DNA of 64,000 bases from Microbacterium sp. AG238 (GTDB lineage: Bacteria; Actinomycetota; Actinomycetes; Actinomycetales; Microbacteriaceae), in assembly GCF_003610405.1 (NCBI RefSeq), contig NZ_RAQC01000002.1, positions 496,001-560,000 on the forward strand. Reading direction: 5' to 3'. Numbering within the stretch: the stretch's first letter is position 1; every line of letters begins with the position of its first letter. The position numbers and the translations under genes were made by a program. This document shows positions 26,039 through 37,344 of the stretch, piece after piece. Under the pieces are notes generated by a model. It worked only from the letters and a program-made list of their open reading frames with translations. It did no database searches and had not been told where the DNA came from.

Positions 26039-27142
26039 TTACTTGATGGCCTCGATGGCCTCGGTGACCTGCGTGCGCAGGGTCTCCGAGATGGGGGCCG
26101 AGCCGGCAGCGGATGCCGCGGCGTCCTGACCCTCGGCGCTCGCGGCGTAGCTGAAGAAGCCCTTGACCATCTCAGCGGTCGCGGCGTCCTTGTACTCGGC
26201 GCAGCCGATGAGGTAGCTCACGAGGACGATGGGGTAGACACCGGCCTCGGTGCTCGTGCGGTCGAGCTTGATCGCGATGTCGGTCGCAGCGCGGCCCTCT
26301 TCCTCGGGCGATGCGTCGACGATCGCCGCCGCGGCCTCGGGGGAGTACTCGACGAACTCGTCGCCGACCTTGATCGCGACGGTGCCGAGGTTCCCGGCGC
26401 GCGAGGCGTCGGCGTAGCCGATGGTGCCCTGGCCGCCCTCGACGGCCGAGATGACGCCCGACGTTCCCTGAGCGGCCTCGCCGCCGAGGGCCGGCCACTC
26501 CTCGACCGAACCGGCGGTCCAGACATCCGGCGCGGTCTTGCCGAGGTAGTCGGTGAAGTTGCCCGTGGTGCCCGACTTGTCGGAGCGGTGCACCGGCGTG
26601 ATCGCCGTCGCCGGCAGCTCGACGCCCTCGTTCAGGGCCGCGATCGCCGGGTCGTTCCACGTCGTGATCTGGCCGGCGAAGATCTTCGCGAGCGTGTCGG
26701 CGTCGAGGTTCAGCGAGTCGACACCGTCGATGTTGAAGACGACGGCGATCGGCGAGATGTAGGTCGGGAGCTCGACGAGGTCTGAGTCGGCGGCGCATGC
26801 CTCGAACGGGCCGGCAGTGATCTCGTCGGTCTTGAACGCGCGGTCCGAGCCGGCGAACTGCACGGCGCCGGCCTGGAACGACTCGCGTCCCGTGCCCGAG
26901 CCGGAGGGGTCGTAGTCGATCGTGAGACCGGGGTTCGCGGTCTGCAGGCCCTGGGTCCAGGCCTGGACGGCGACTTCCTGCGACGAGGCGCCGCCGCCGA
27001 CGAGGTTGCCCTCGAGGGAGGGGGCCGAGGAGTCGCTCGAGCCGGCGCCGGGCGCAGCGCTTTCGTTTGCAGCGCAGCCGGCGAGGGCAAGAGAGGCCAC
27101 GGCGGCCACGGCGCCCAGCTGGGCGAGTCGGGAGAGCTTCAC
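26039..27142 (-). CDS. pstS: PstS, phosphate-binding lipoprotein
   Basis: A 367-residue phosphate-binding lipoprotein with signal peptide and lipobox LAGC (Cys23). Phosphate-site motifs include GGGASSQEVAVQAWTQG, DYDPSGSGTGRE, QFAGSDRAF and HRSDKSGTTGNFTDYL. The GTG at 27142 (MKLSRLAQLG) is chosen because AAGGA lies eight bases upstream; the in-frame ATG at 27160 overlaps that site. First gene of pstSCAB, behind a PHO box. Confidence 0.95.
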   Translation of the reverse strand: MKLSRLAQLGAVAAVASLALAGCAANESAAPGAGSSDSSAPSLEGNLVGGGASSQEVAVQAWTQGLQTANPGLTIDYDPSGSGTGRESFQAGAVQFAGSDRAFKTDEITAGPFEACAADSDLVELPTYISPIAVVFNIDGVDSLNLDADTLAKIFAGQITTWNDPAIAALNEGVELPATAITPVHRSDKSGTTGNFTDYLGKTAPDVWTAGSVEEWPALGGEAAQGTSGVISAVEGGQGTIGYADASRAGNLGTVAIKVGDEFVEYSPEAAAAIVDASPEEEGRAATDIAIKLDRTSTEAGVYPIVLVSYLIGCAEYKDAATAEMVKGFFSYAASAEGQDAAASAAGSAPISETLRTQVTEAIEAIK

Positions 27143-27228
27143 TGTGTGAATCCTTCGCATGTTGATGACGAGAACCCGGTGCAGGTTCGTCCCGAACGGT
27201 AGACACCGTCCCTTACGAGAGTGCGCTC

Positions 27229-27250
27229 TGGGGGTGAACAGAAGGTGAAC
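27229..27250 (-). promoter_or_regulatory. PHO box (PhoP/RegX3-type operator) upstream of pstS
   Basis: On the minus strand two consecutive 11-bp units read GTTCACCTTCT (27240-27250) and GTTCACCCCCA (27229-27239). They match the actinobacterial PHO box direct repeat as known from Streptomyces PhoP. The site lies about 90 bp from the pstS start. Confidence 0.8.
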
Positions 27251-27314
27251 GACGCTCATGAACCGCGGAACGACGGGCCTCGCAGCGGGTGCCGCCGCGG
27301 TGTCGCGTGCGAGA

Positions 27315-28249
27315 TCACACCTTCGGCATGTGCGTTTCGATCGCGACGATCCCCGAACCCGGGTTCTCGCGCGGCAGGTGCACGACCGAGAACGCACCGG
27401 TCTCGAGCGCCGAGGCACTGCCGAGGTAGGACCCGCGCAGGGTTCCGGTGGCCAGCGCCATCTCGTTCAGCAGGTCGGGCAGCACGGGGCCGTGGGAGCA
27501 GAGCACGACGGGTTTCCTGGCACGCACACGGTCGCCGATGACCGACCGGACATCGGCCCGGCCGTTCTCCCATGCGTCCTGCGAGAGGTGGTGCGAGGTG
27601 TCGATGCGTCGGCTGATCGCCGCCGCCAGCGGCGTCACGGTCCGCACGCAGCGGCGCGCATCGGAGGAGACGATGCGGCGGACGCCGAAGGCGAGGAGCG
27701 GGCCGACGATGGCGTGCGCCTGCTTCTTGCCGCGGGCCGACAACGGCCGCGCCGCATCCTCGCGGTCCCAGTCCTCGCGGGGCACGGCCTTCGCGTGGCG
27801 CAGAGCGATGAGGGGGAACGTGTCGATGGCGCGCTCGTCGACCAGCCGCACGAACTCGTCGAGGATCTCGACGTCGACGGGGTAGCTCAGCGCCTTGCGG
27901 GCCTTCTTGAGGCCCATCCACTCCAGCGCCGCGATCTCCTTGTTCGGCACGAACGTCGACATCCGGATGGCCAGGTCGGTCGCTTCCGCCGCCCAGTAGT
28001 GCACGATCTTCTGCTTCTTGCTCGGCAGGTGGTACCTCGACACACCGACGGGCGGCCCGAGCCGGACCGAGATGCCGGTCTCTTCCCGGATCTCGCGCAC
28101 GGCGGTCTCGGCGAGCATCTCACCGGGGTCGACCTTTCCCTTCGGAAGCGTCAGGTCGCGGTACTTGGTGCGGTGGATGATCAGCACCTTGACCTTGCCG
28201 TCGATCCACCGCCAGACCACGCCACCGGCCGCGTACACCGCGGTGTCGG

Positions 28250-28253
<4 letters not shown>
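27315..28253 (-). CDS. mutT1: MutT1-like Nudix hydrolase with histidine-phosphatase domain
   Basis: A 312-residue two-domain protein. The Nudix box [20 protein letters not shown] with TGI following covers residues about 40-62, and a histidine phosphatase domain from about 150 has [15 protein letters not shown] and the second histidine in VLCSHGP. This fusion is the mycobacterial MutT1 type, which hydrolyses 8-oxo-GTP/dGTP and diadenosine polyphosphates. It overlaps ppk by ATGA, as in the mycobacterial ppk-mutT1 pair. Confidence 0.9.
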
Positions 28254-30418
<2,165 letters not shown>

Positions 30419-30468
30419 CCCCTCATCATGGCAGTCCTGCGTGTCCTGCCGGTGAACGAGACGGAGAG

Positions 30469-31167
30469 TCAGCTCTGCGCGGAGTCGCCGCCGGCGGGAA
30501 CCGGCTCGTCCTCATAGACGTTGAAGCGGTAGCCCACGTTGCGCACGGTGCCGATCAGCTGTTCGAGATCGCCGAGTTTCGCGCGCAGACGCCGCACGTG
30601 AACGTCGACCGTGCGGGTGCCGCCGAAGTAGTCGTAGCCCCACACCTCGCTCAGCAGCTGCTCACGCGTGAAGACCCGTGAGGGGTGCGTCGCGAAGAAG
30701 TGCAGCAGCTGGAACTCCTTGTACGTCAGGTCGAGGGGCCGCCCGTGCACCTTGGCCGAGTACGACGACTCGTCGATCGTGATGCCGGAGGTCTGGATGC
30801 GGCTCGACACCGCTTCTTTGCTCACGCGTCCGATCGCGAGGCGGATGCGGGCGTCGATCTCGGCGGGGCCGGCTGTGACGAGGATGACGTCGTCGATGCC
30901 CCAGTCGGTGGACACGGCGGTGAGGCCGCCCTCGGTGACGATGAGCACGAGAGGTGCATCGATACCCGTGCTGCCCAGGATCTTGCACAGCGACTTCGCG
31001 CCGACGAGGTCGTGACGCGCGTCGACGAAGACCACCTCGGCGCTGGGGGCGTTGACGAGCTGGGCGGGTTCGGCGGGGATCTGCCGGACCCGGTGGCTGA
31101 GCAGCTCGAGCGCCGGGAGCGCGAGACCACCGCCGTGCGTGGAACTCAGAACGAGAAGCTGTGCCAA
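30469..31167 (-). CDS. glnR: GlnR, OmpR-type nitrogen regulator
   Basis: A 232-residue orphan response regulator. The receiver is atypical: Asp49 in [10 protein letters not shown] is kept, but the usual acidic pocket near the N-terminus is absent, as in actinobacterial GlnR. The winged helix shows [39 protein letters not shown] and [13 protein letters not shown]. GlnR activates ammonium and glutamine-synthetase genes, and its sites overlap PhoP sites in Streptomyces. The start is TTG at 31167, seven bases after GGAGGA. No partner kinase is adjacent, as expected. Confidence 0.92.
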   Translation of the reverse strand: MAQLLVLSSTHGGGLALPALELLSHRVRQIPAEPAQLVNAPSAEVVFVDARHDLVGAKSLCKILGSTGIDAPLVLIVTEGGLTAVSTDWGIDDVILVTAGPAEIDARIRLAIGRVSKEAVSSRIQTSGITIDESSYSAKVHGRPLDLTYKEFQLLHFFATHPSRVFTREQLLSEVWGYDYFGGTRTVDVHVRRLRAKLGDLEQLIGTVRNVGYRFNVYEDEPVPAGGDSAQS

Positions 31168-31275
31168 CGGGGATTCCTCCGGGAGCGGCCGGGACGTGCA
31201 CTCATCTTAGGCGTTCGCTGGGCGCGGGCTGTGCGCAGCGTCGCGCAGGGCGACACCGTGGGCCACAATGGGACG

Positions 31276-31566
31276 GTGACCACGCCCGATCTCGCACCGC
31301 CGCGCACCGTTGCCGGAGTCGTCGCCGTCTGGATCGCCGCCGCTGTCGCGGCCATCCTGGTGGGGGTTCTCGCGCCGGTCGACGAGCGTGCGATGTGGAT
31401 GCCGGTGGCCCTGGGCGGCTGCCTCGTCCTGGCGTTCGTGATCCAGCTGGTGCTCGGGCGCGTGCGGGGATTCATCGAGCGCGTGGCGGTCAGCGTGCTC
31501 GGTGCGCTGTTCGTCATGGGGTTCATCGGCATCGGATTCGGGCTGTCGTCACTCGTCGGCGCGTGA
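31276..31566 (+). CDS. Small membrane protein of unknown function
   Basis: A 96-residue protein with three transmembrane segments: VVAVWIAAAVAAILVGVLA, then two around VALGGCLVLAFVIQLVLG and the C-terminal LGALFVMGFIGIGFG. GTG start at 31276; GTG 31258 is in frame upstream. Divergent from glnR. Conserved in position in related actinobacteria as far as I know, function unknown. Confidence 0.75.
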   Translation: MTTPDLAPPRTVAGVVAVWIAAAVAAILVGVLAPVDERAMWMPVALGGCLVLAFVIQLVLGRVRGFIERVAVSVLGALFVMGFIGIGFGLSSLVGA

Positions 31567-31619
31567 ACGCGGCGGGCACGACGGCCCCTTTCCACGGGCG
31601 CGGACGGCCCGTGCGGGCA

Positions 31620-31625
31620 TAGAGT
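31620..31625 (+). promoter_or_regulatory. -10 box of a leaderless promoter for the 31632 operon
   Basis: TAGAGT is six bases before ATG 31632. It may drive the small ORF, the nitrobindin-like gene, ygfZ and the FUSC gene, which are tightly spaced. Confidence 0.55.
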
Positions 31626-31631
31626 AGAGGC

Positions 31632-31745
31632 ATGGATCTCCTCGCGCTTGAAATCTTCTACGTGGGCCTGCTCGGACTGGCGTCGCTCGCCATCGTCTTC
31701 GTGTCGGGCGTCGTCGTGAAGAACCTCTACCGCGGCCAGCGCTGA
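31632..31745 (+). CDS. 37-residue single-pass membrane microprotein
   Basis: A very short frame reads MDLLALEIFYVGLLGL, then a transmembrane stretch to VVVKNLYRGQR and TGA. It starts six bases after a -10 box and ends four bases before the GTG of the next gene. One hydrophobic helix with a basic C-terminal end would sit N-out/C-in. Codon use is good and the spacing operon-like, so I take it as real. Function unknown. Confidence 0.65.
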   Translation: MDLLALEIFYVGLLGLASLAIVFVSGVVVKNLYRGQR

Positions 31746-31749
31746 CACC

Positions 31750-32355
31750 GTGCTCGAGCTGCCCACCGACCTGCCGGCGGACCTCGTTCCGCTGTCGTGG
31801 CTGCTCGGAGTCTGGGAGGGCTCTGGCGTCATCGACTACGAGACGGCCGACGGCCATCTCACCGGCGAGTTCGCGCACCAGGTGAGCTTCAGTCACGACG
31901 GCGGCGACTATCTGAACTACTCCGCCAACGCCTGGCTGATCGACGACAGTGGTGCGCGTATCCGTCCGCTCGTGGCCGAGACCGGATATTGGCGAGTCGC
32001 GCGACCAGCCGCGGCCGAGGACGCCGGACCGGGCCTGTTGCCGGCATCCGCTCCCGCGCGCGAGCGGACCGTCGACGATGTCGAGGCGCTCCGCAACGAC
32101 GAAGGCGGTTTCGACCTCGAGGTCGCGCTCGTCCACTCCGACGGCGTGAGCGAGCTGTACCTCGGGCAGGTCCGCGGTCCGCGCATCGACCTCGCCACCG
32201 ACGCGGTCGTGCGCACCGCGGGGGCGAAGGAGTACACCGCAGCCACGCGCATGTACGGCCTCGTCGACGGGCACCTCCTGTGGGCCTGGGACATCGCCGC
32301 CCTCGGAGGCGAGCTCGCCTCACACGCGTCGGCCCGCCTGGCCAAGGCCGAGTGA
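31750..32355 (+). CDS. Nitrobindin-like/FABP-fold protein
   Basis: A 201-residue beta-barrel protein of the DUF1794/THAP4-C family, with the diagnostic LLGVWEGSGVIDY near residue 18 and repeated strands ending HLLWAWDIAALGGELASHAS. Nitrobindins bind haem and react with NO or peroxynitrite. The actinobacterial FABP-type relatives are less studied, so the ligand is uncertain. The final base of its TGA is the first of the ygfZ ATG. GTG start. Confidence 0.85.
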   Translation: MLELPTDLPADLVPLSWLLGVWEGSGVIDYETADGHLTGEFAHQVSFSHDGGDYLNYSANAWLIDDSGARIRPLVAETGYWRVARPAAAEDAGPGLLPASAPARERTVDDVEALRNDEGGFDLEVALVHSDGVSELYLGQVRGPRIDLATDAVVRTAGAKEYTAATRMYGLVDGHLLWAWDIAALGGELASHASARLAKAE

Positions 32356-33443
32356 TGTCGGGCGACGGCGCGACCTTCGCCGACGTCGACGGGGCCGTGT
32401 GCGACGAACTCGGACTCCTGCACATCGGCAATCCGATGCGTGAGCAACAGCTTCTCGACAGCGGCGGTGCCGTCGCGCCGCTGGGCGATCGCGCGGTGGT
32501 GACCGTCGCCGGCCCCGACCGTCTCGGCTGGCTCGACTCGCTGACCTCGCAGGCACTGACGCGGCTTCTCCCGGGCGAGAGCACCGAGCTGCTCGTGCTC
32601 GACCCGCAGGGTCACGTCGAGCACGCGGCATCCGTCGTCGACGACGGCGAGACGACCTGGCTCATCACCGATGCCGAGCGTCTCGACGGGCTCGTCACCT
32701 GGCTCACGCGTATGCGGTTCCGCTTGCGCGTCGAGGTGACCGACCGGTCCGGCGATACCGCCGTCGTCGGCGGAACGGCGGCCGCGGTCGCCGACCTGAC
32801 GTCGTCCGTCGTGTGGCGCGACCCATGGCCGGAGGTTTCCATCGGTGGATGGGGATACGCGGCGGACGAGGGCCATCCCGCGGCCGGACGTGACTGGGCC
32901 GAGGCGGTCCTCGACCGCGGCGAACTCCGCCGGCTCGCCGACGACGCCGTCGCGGGACGCCGCCGCGTCGCCGGACGATGGGCGGCCGACGCCCTGCGCA
33001 TCGCCGCGTGGCGGCCGCGCGCGACCACGGAGGCCGACGGCATGACGCTTCCCCACGAGGTCGACTGGCTCCGCACCGCCGTCCATCTGTCGAAGGGCTG
33101 CTACCGCGGCCAGGAGACGGTGGCGAAGGTGCACAACCTGGGGCATCCTCCCCGTCGCCTCGTGGCGTTGCAGCTCGACGGCAGCGACGCGGTGCTTCCC
33201 GAACCCGGCGCGATCGTGCGCCGCGACGGCGACGAGGTGGGGCGGGTCACCTCGGCCGCGCGGCACTTCGAGCAGGGGCCCATCGCCCTCGCCATCGTGA
33301 AGCGCTCGGTGCCGGTCGACGCCGACCTCATCGTCGATGCCGGTGACGAGACGGTCGCGGCGGTCCAGGAAGTCGTCGTTCCGCCCGACGCCGGCCGCAC
33401 CGCCGCACCGCCGCGGCTGCCCCGTCTGAGCCGCCGCACCTGA
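32355..33443 (+). CDS. ygfZ: YgfZ/GcvT-fold folate-binding protein
   Basis: A 362-residue protein with the YgfZ signature KGCYRGQETVAKVHNLGHPP (lysine-glycine-cysteine-tyrosine core) around residue 253, an N-terminal GcvT-like tetrahydrofolate-binding fold and a C-terminal barrel. YgfZ supports maintenance of certain Fe-S enzymes in a folate-dependent way. It overlaps the nitrobindin-like gene by one base (TGATG). Confidence 0.92.
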   Translation: MSGDGATFADVDGAVCDELGLLHIGNPMREQQLLDSGGAVAPLGDRAVVTVAGPDRLGWLDSLTSQALTRLLPGESTELLVLDPQGHVEHAASVVDDGETTWLITDAERLDGLVTWLTRMRFRLRVEVTDRSGDTAVVGGTAAAVADLTSSVVWRDPWPEVSIGGWGYAADEGHPAAGRDWAEAVLDRGELRRLADDAVAGRRRVAGRWAADALRIAAWRPRATTEADGMTLPHEVDWLRTAVHLSKGCYRGQETVAKVHNLGHPPRRLVALQLDGSDAVLPEPGAIVRRDGDEVGRVTSAARHFEQGPIALAIVKRSVPVDADLIVDAGDETVAAVQEVVVPPDAGRTAAPPRLPRLSRRT

Positions 33444-33444
33444 C

Positions 33445-34563
33445 GTGGCGCCCGAGCGTCCCGATGAGCCGCCCGCCGTCACTGCGCCCATCGCGACCGG
33501 CTGGCGGGCTCGCGTGCGCCCACGGCGGGGTTTCGAACGCGCCCGCGACTCGGCTCCGGCCATCGTGCAGATCGTCGTCGCGGCATCCGCGGCCTATGCG
33601 TTCGCGCACCTCGTCCTGGGGCACCCGTCACCCCTGCTCGCCGCGACCGTGACCATCTCGAGCCTCGGGCTCGTCCGCGACGCCCGGCCGCGGCGCGTGC
33701 TCGAGACGGTGATCGGGATGCTGGTCGGTGTGCTGGTGTCGGAGCTCATCGTGCTCGCCGTCGGTTCGGGCACCTGGCAGCTCGCCCTGGCCCTCGCTGC
33801 GACGCTGCTCACCGCGAGGCTGCTCTCGGCGCAGCCGAGCTTTGCGATCTCCGCCGCGATCCAGTCGGTGATCGTCATCGCGATTCCGGGGAGCATGCCG
33901 TTCCTCCGTCTCGTCGACGGCTCGGTCGGTGCGGTCGCCGCGCTGCTCGCGACGGCCCTGCTGCCGCGCCGACCGCTGCGTGAGGTCTCGCGCGCGGGCC
34001 GGGCCCTGTTCGCCGGGTTCGAGGGCGCTGCCGCGGCCGTCATCCAAGCACTGCGCCGCGGCGACCGGGTCCGAGCCGACCGGGGGCTCGAGAAGGCGCG
34101 GGCGCTACAACCGCTCGTCGACGATTGGACGACATCGCTCGACTCGGGCCTCGCCGTCGCCCGCATCTCGCCGTTCCTCCGGCGTCAGCGCGAGGAGCTG
34201 CAGCGTCAGGACCGCATGCGGGCCTCGCTCGACCTGGCCACGCGCAACCTCCGGGTCATCGCCCGCCGTGTCGTCTACGCCCTCGAAGACCGCCAACCGC
34301 GCCCGATCGCCGCCGACCTGCTCGCCCAGATCTCGCGCGCGGCCGACCTGCTGGGAAGGTCGATCGACGACATCGCGCTCGAACCCGCCGCGCGCGAGTC
34401 GCTGCTCGCGGTCGCGACCCGCCTCGACCCGACGACTCTGGCGCCCGGTTCCTCGCTCGGAGACCAGAACGTCATCACCGCCCTGCGTCCGCTCGTGGTC
34501 GATCTGCTGACGGCCGCGGGGATGCCGCAGGCCGAGGCCCGCGCGACGATGCCGCGCATCTGA
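33445..34563 (+). CDS. FUSC-family membrane protein
   Basis: A 372-residue protein. About five to six transmembrane segments between residues 35 and 180 include PSPLLAATVTISSLGLVRDA, and a long cytoplasmic helical domain follows. The family (fusaric-acid resistance/aromatic-acid exporter-like, FUSC) is proposed to export aromatic acids, but most members are unstudied. GTG start one base after the ygfZ stop, so cotranscribed. Confidence 0.85.
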   Translation: MAPERPDEPPAVTAPIATGWRARVRPRRGFERARDSAPAIVQIVVAASAAYAFAHLVLGHPSPLLAATVTISSLGLVRDARPRRVLETVIGMLVGVLVSELIVLAVGSGTWQLALALAATLLTARLLSAQPSFAISAAIQSVIVIAIPGSMPFLRLVDGSVGAVAALLATALLPRRPLREVSRAGRALFAGFEGAAAAVIQALRRGDRVRADRGLEKARALQPLVDDWTTSLDSGLAVARISPFLRRQREELQRQDRMRASLDLATRNLRVIARRVVYALEDRQPRPIAADLLAQISRAADLLGRSIDDIALEPAARESLLAVATRLDPTTLAPGSSLGDQNVITALRPLVVDLLTAAGMPQAEARATMPRI

Positions 34564-34972
34564 GCCCGTATCGCTCGCACGTGAGGCGCTGCCTCACGGC
34601 CGCCACGGCTCGCCGCTCAGCGCCGAGGACGGTGCCGTCGACAGGCTGTACTTGCGCCGTGCTTGCCGAACCGTGCACCGGGCCGCATTCAGCCTGTCGC
34701 CGGAACGGGCTCGCGACCGAATGGAGCGGACGTGCGACCGGTCGCTGTCGCCCGCGAGGGACGTGAGCACCGAAGCATGGAGCCGCAGGCTTGTGCGCCG
34801 CGAACAGGCTGCGCTCGTGCGTCGGTCGCTGCAACCGGCCCATCGTCGCGGCCAGCCTGATTGCGGCGCCGACGAAGCCACGCACGGTCCCACCTGGGAC
34901 GGCGTTGTGAAATCGACGCGCACGGAGCCCGCGGGCCGGCGAACGTGTTCGATGGAGGGGGAGGAATGTGAC
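34564..34972. other. Intergenic region, no gene seen
   Basis: A hairpin CGTGAGGC-GCT-GCCTCACG at 34580-34598 may end the upstream operon, though it has no T-tract. A second inverted pair GACAGGCTG (34640) / CAGCCTGTC (34690) has a 41-base loop. An open frame runs in phase into the HEAT gene but its residues look like antisense sequence, so it is not called. The promoter for the next gene must be near the right end. Confidence 0.5.
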
Positions 34973-35647
34973 ATGACCAGCGAGAACACGCCGACTGCCG
35001 CCGATCTGCTGCGCCGCGCACTGGGATCAGCCGACGGGTCCGAGCGGGTCCGCAGTGCGATGGCTGCCGGAACGTATCCCCGCCCCGAATACGTTCCGGT
35101 TCTCGTGGAGCAGTGCGCCCACGAGCCCGACTTCACCGTGCGCGAGACCCTCACCTGGGCGCTGACCCGACAAGACCGCGACACGACCCTCGAGACGGTG
35201 CTGCCCGAGCTCGGATCGGCGTCGCCGCAGGCGCGTGCCCAGGCGCTCCACACGCTCTCGAAGATCCGCGACCCGCGGGCCTGGCCCGCGATCACGCGGG
35301 AGCTCCTGCACGACGACGACACCGCTGTCGCACGGACCGCGTGGCGCACGGCGGCGGGGCTCGCCCCCGAGGCCGAGCGTGCCGCCCTCGCATCGGAGCT
35401 GGCCGCCCACTTCGGAGTCGGCCCGGACGACCTCCAGCAGAGCCTCAGCCGGGCGTTCGTGATGCTCGGTGAATCGGGCCGTGAAGCGATCGACGCTGCA
35501 GCGGCGTCGGCGCAATGGAATGTCCGTCTGCACGCACTCGCGACCGATCACCTCGTCTCCTACCCCGAGGATGGCTACGAGGCCGCCGTCGCCGTGGCCC
35601 GCCGCGCTGCCGCTCGGCGCGACGCGGCCGACTGGCACGAAGGCTGA
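34973..35647 (+). CDS. HEAT-repeat protein of unknown function
   Basis: A 224-residue helical protein with HEAT-type pairs (EPDFTVRETLTWALTRQDRD, then SPQARAQALHTLSKI and DDTAVARTAWRTAAGL). The start is set by an unusually purine-rich GGAGGGGGAGGA site nine bases before ATG. No enzymatic motif. It is a second HEAT-like gene after the one at 4699; the two are not near-identical. Confidence 0.75.
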   Translation: MTSENTPTAADLLRRALGSADGSERVRSAMAAGTYPRPEYVPVLVEQCAHEPDFTVRETLTWALTRQDRDTTLETVLPELGSASPQARAQALHTLSKIRDPRAWPAITRELLHDDDTAVARTAWRTAAGLAPEAERAALASELAAHFGVGPDDLQQSLSRAFVMLGESGREAIDAAAASAQWNVRLHALATDHLVSYPEDGYEAAVAVARRAAARRDAADWHEG

Positions 35648-35671
35648 CATCGCGGCGCTCGGCGCCCGGGC

Positions 35672-36490
35672 TCAGCGCGGCGCGACCGCACTCCAGGGAA
35701 CCGTGAACTCGCCCAAACGCCACCGTGAGCGGTCGCCAAGGTCGAATCCGCGGTCGGCCATCGCGCCCAGAGCGGAACGCCACCGCTGAACGGGACCGAA
35801 AGCGGATGCCGGCGCGGCCCGGCGCCACTCGTCGTCGAGCAGGGCCAGCAGATCGTGCACGCGCTCGCCCACGACGTTGCGGTGGATGAGGGCTTTCGGC
35901 AGACGTTCGGCCGCGATGGCGGGCGAGTCCAGTCCAGACAGGCGCAGTGAGACGGTGAGGCTGCGGGGCGCGGCATCCGGTCCCACCTCGATCCAGGTGC
36001 TGACGCGGCCGATCTCGTCGCACGTGCCCTCGACGAGCATCCCGTCGGGCGCGAGGCGCGACGTCATCCGCGTCCACGCGTCGGCGACATCCGCCTCGTC
36101 GTACTGGCGCAACACGTTGAAGGCGCGGATGATCGCGGGTCGGCGCCCGCCCGGCGCGGGCACCTCGAATCCACCTCGTTCGAACCCGACGCGGGCATCC
36201 GGTGCGAAGGACGTGCGCCCGGCGCGGACCTCCTCGAGCTGCTCGCGCGCACGGGTGACGCGCTCGGGATCGATCTCGAGTCCGACGACCTCGACGTCGG
36301 CTCGTGCGAGGCGCAGACGTGCCTCGAGCTCGAACGCCGTCACGCCGCTCGCCCCGTACCCGAGGTCGATCACGAGGGGATCGGCGCACCGGCGCAGCAC
36401 GGGATGCCGCGCGATCCAGCGATCGACGCGACGCAGGCGATTCGTGTTGGTGGTTCCACGGGTGGCCTGCCCGATATGTCCCGGGGCCAT
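35672..36490 (-). CDS. SAM-dependent methyltransferase-like protein
   Basis: A 272-residue class I methyltransferase fold. Motif I is LVIDLGYGASGVTAFELEA, motif II ends VVGLEIDPERV and a motif IV-like stretch is IIRAFNVLRQYDE. The substrate is unknown. The start MAPGHIGQATRG at 36490 leaves 40 bp to the divergent gpmA start. Confidence 0.85.
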   Translation of the reverse strand: MAPGHIGQATRGTTNTNRLRRVDRWIARHPVLRRCADPLVIDLGYGASGVTAFELEARLRLARADVEVVGLEIDPERVTRAREQLEEVRAGRTSFAPDARVGFERGGFEVPAPGGRRPAIIRAFNVLRQYDEADVADAWTRMTSRLAPDGMLVEGTCDEIGRVSTWIEVGPDAAPRSLTVSLRLSGLDSPAIAAERLPKALIHRNVVGERVHDLLALLDDEWRRAAPASAFGPVQRWRSALGAMADRGFDLGDRSRWRLGEFTVPWSAVAPR

Positions 36491-36518
36491 GCCCCCATGA
36501 TCGCAGGCCCCGGCTCGA

Positions 36519-36524
36519 TAGACT
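36519..36524 (+). promoter_or_regulatory. -10 box of a leaderless promoter for gpmA
   Basis: TAGACT is six bases before ATG 36531. The whole gap to the divergent gene is 40 bp. Confidence 0.55.
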
Positions 36525-36530
36525 CGGAGT

Positions 36531-37280
36531 ATGAGTGCGCCGTACACGCTGATCCTCCTCCGCCACGGGCAGAGCGAGTGGAACAAGTCCAACCAGTTCA
36601 CCGGCTGGGTCGATGTCCGACTGACCGACCAGGGCAAGGCCGAGGCCCAGCGCGGCGGTGAGCTGCTCGCCGAGGCCGGCCTGCTGCCCGACGTCCTCTA
36701 CACGTCCGTCCTCAGCCGTGCCATCCAGACCGCTCAGATCGCGCTCGACGCCGCCGATCGCCTGTGGATCCCGGTCAAGCGGTCGTGGCGCCTGAACGAG
36801 CGTCACTACGGAGCGCTGCAGGGCAAGGACAAGGCGCAGACGCTCGCCGAGTTCGGCAACGAGCAGTTCATGTTGTGGCGCCGCTCGTTCGACGTTCCGC
36901 CGCCGCCCCTCGCCGACGACGACCAGTACAGCCAGGTCAACGACCCGCGCTACGTCGGCATCGACGGCGAGGTGCCCCGCACCGAATCGCTCAAGCTCGT
37001 CATCGACCGTCTGCTGCCGTACTGGGAGTCCGACATCGCCGCCGACCTGCGCGACGGCAAGACCGTGCTCGTCACCGCTCACGGCAACTCGCTCCGCGCT
37101 CTCGTCAAGCAGCTCGAGGGCATCAGCGACGACGACATCGCCGAGCTGAACATCCCGACCGGCATCCCGCTGGTCTACAAGCTCGACGAGAACCTGAAGC
37201 CGCTCGGGCCGGGCGAGTACCTCGACCCCGAGGCCGCCGCCGCCGGCGCCGCAGCCGTGGCCAATCAGGGCAAGGCGTAA
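36531..37280 (+). CDS. gpmA: 2,3-bisphosphoglycerate-dependent phosphoglycerate mutase
   Basis: A 249-residue glycolytic enzyme interconverting 3- and 2-phosphoglycerate. The phosphohistidine motif [18 protein letters not shown], the GpmA-specific [11 protein letters not shown] and [17 protein letters not shown] are all present. Its position next to senX3-regX3 is conserved in mycobacteria. Confidence 0.97.
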   Translation: MSAPYTLILLRHGQSEWNKSNQFTGWVDVRLTDQGKAEAQRGGELLAEAGLLPDVLYTSVLSRAIQTAQIALDAADRLWIPVKRSWRLNERHYGALQGKDKAQTLAEFGNEQFMLWRRSFDVPPPPLADDDQYSQVNDPRYVGIDGEVPRTESLKLVIDRLLPYWESDIAADLRDGKTVLVTAHGNSLRALVKQLEGISDDDIAELNIPTGIPLVYKLDENLKPLGPGEYLDPEAAAAGAAAVANQGKA

Positions 37281-37293
37281 GCACGACACGTAC

Positions 37294-37325
37294 GAGGGGG
37301 CGGTGCCGATCGGCACCGCCCCCTC
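37294..37325. terminator. Bidirectional terminator between gpmA and phoU
   Basis: A perfect 16+16 palindrome, GAGGGGGCGGTGCCGA followed at once by its complement, lies between two convergent genes and so can serve both. Confidence 0.75.
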
Positions 37326-37344
37326 GTCGTCGATCGGATGTCGG

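Noticed and set aside
34652-34972. In-frame N-terminal extension of the HEAT protein
   Set aside because: The extension has noise-like composition, and a very strong ribosome-binding site precedes the internal ATG at 34973.
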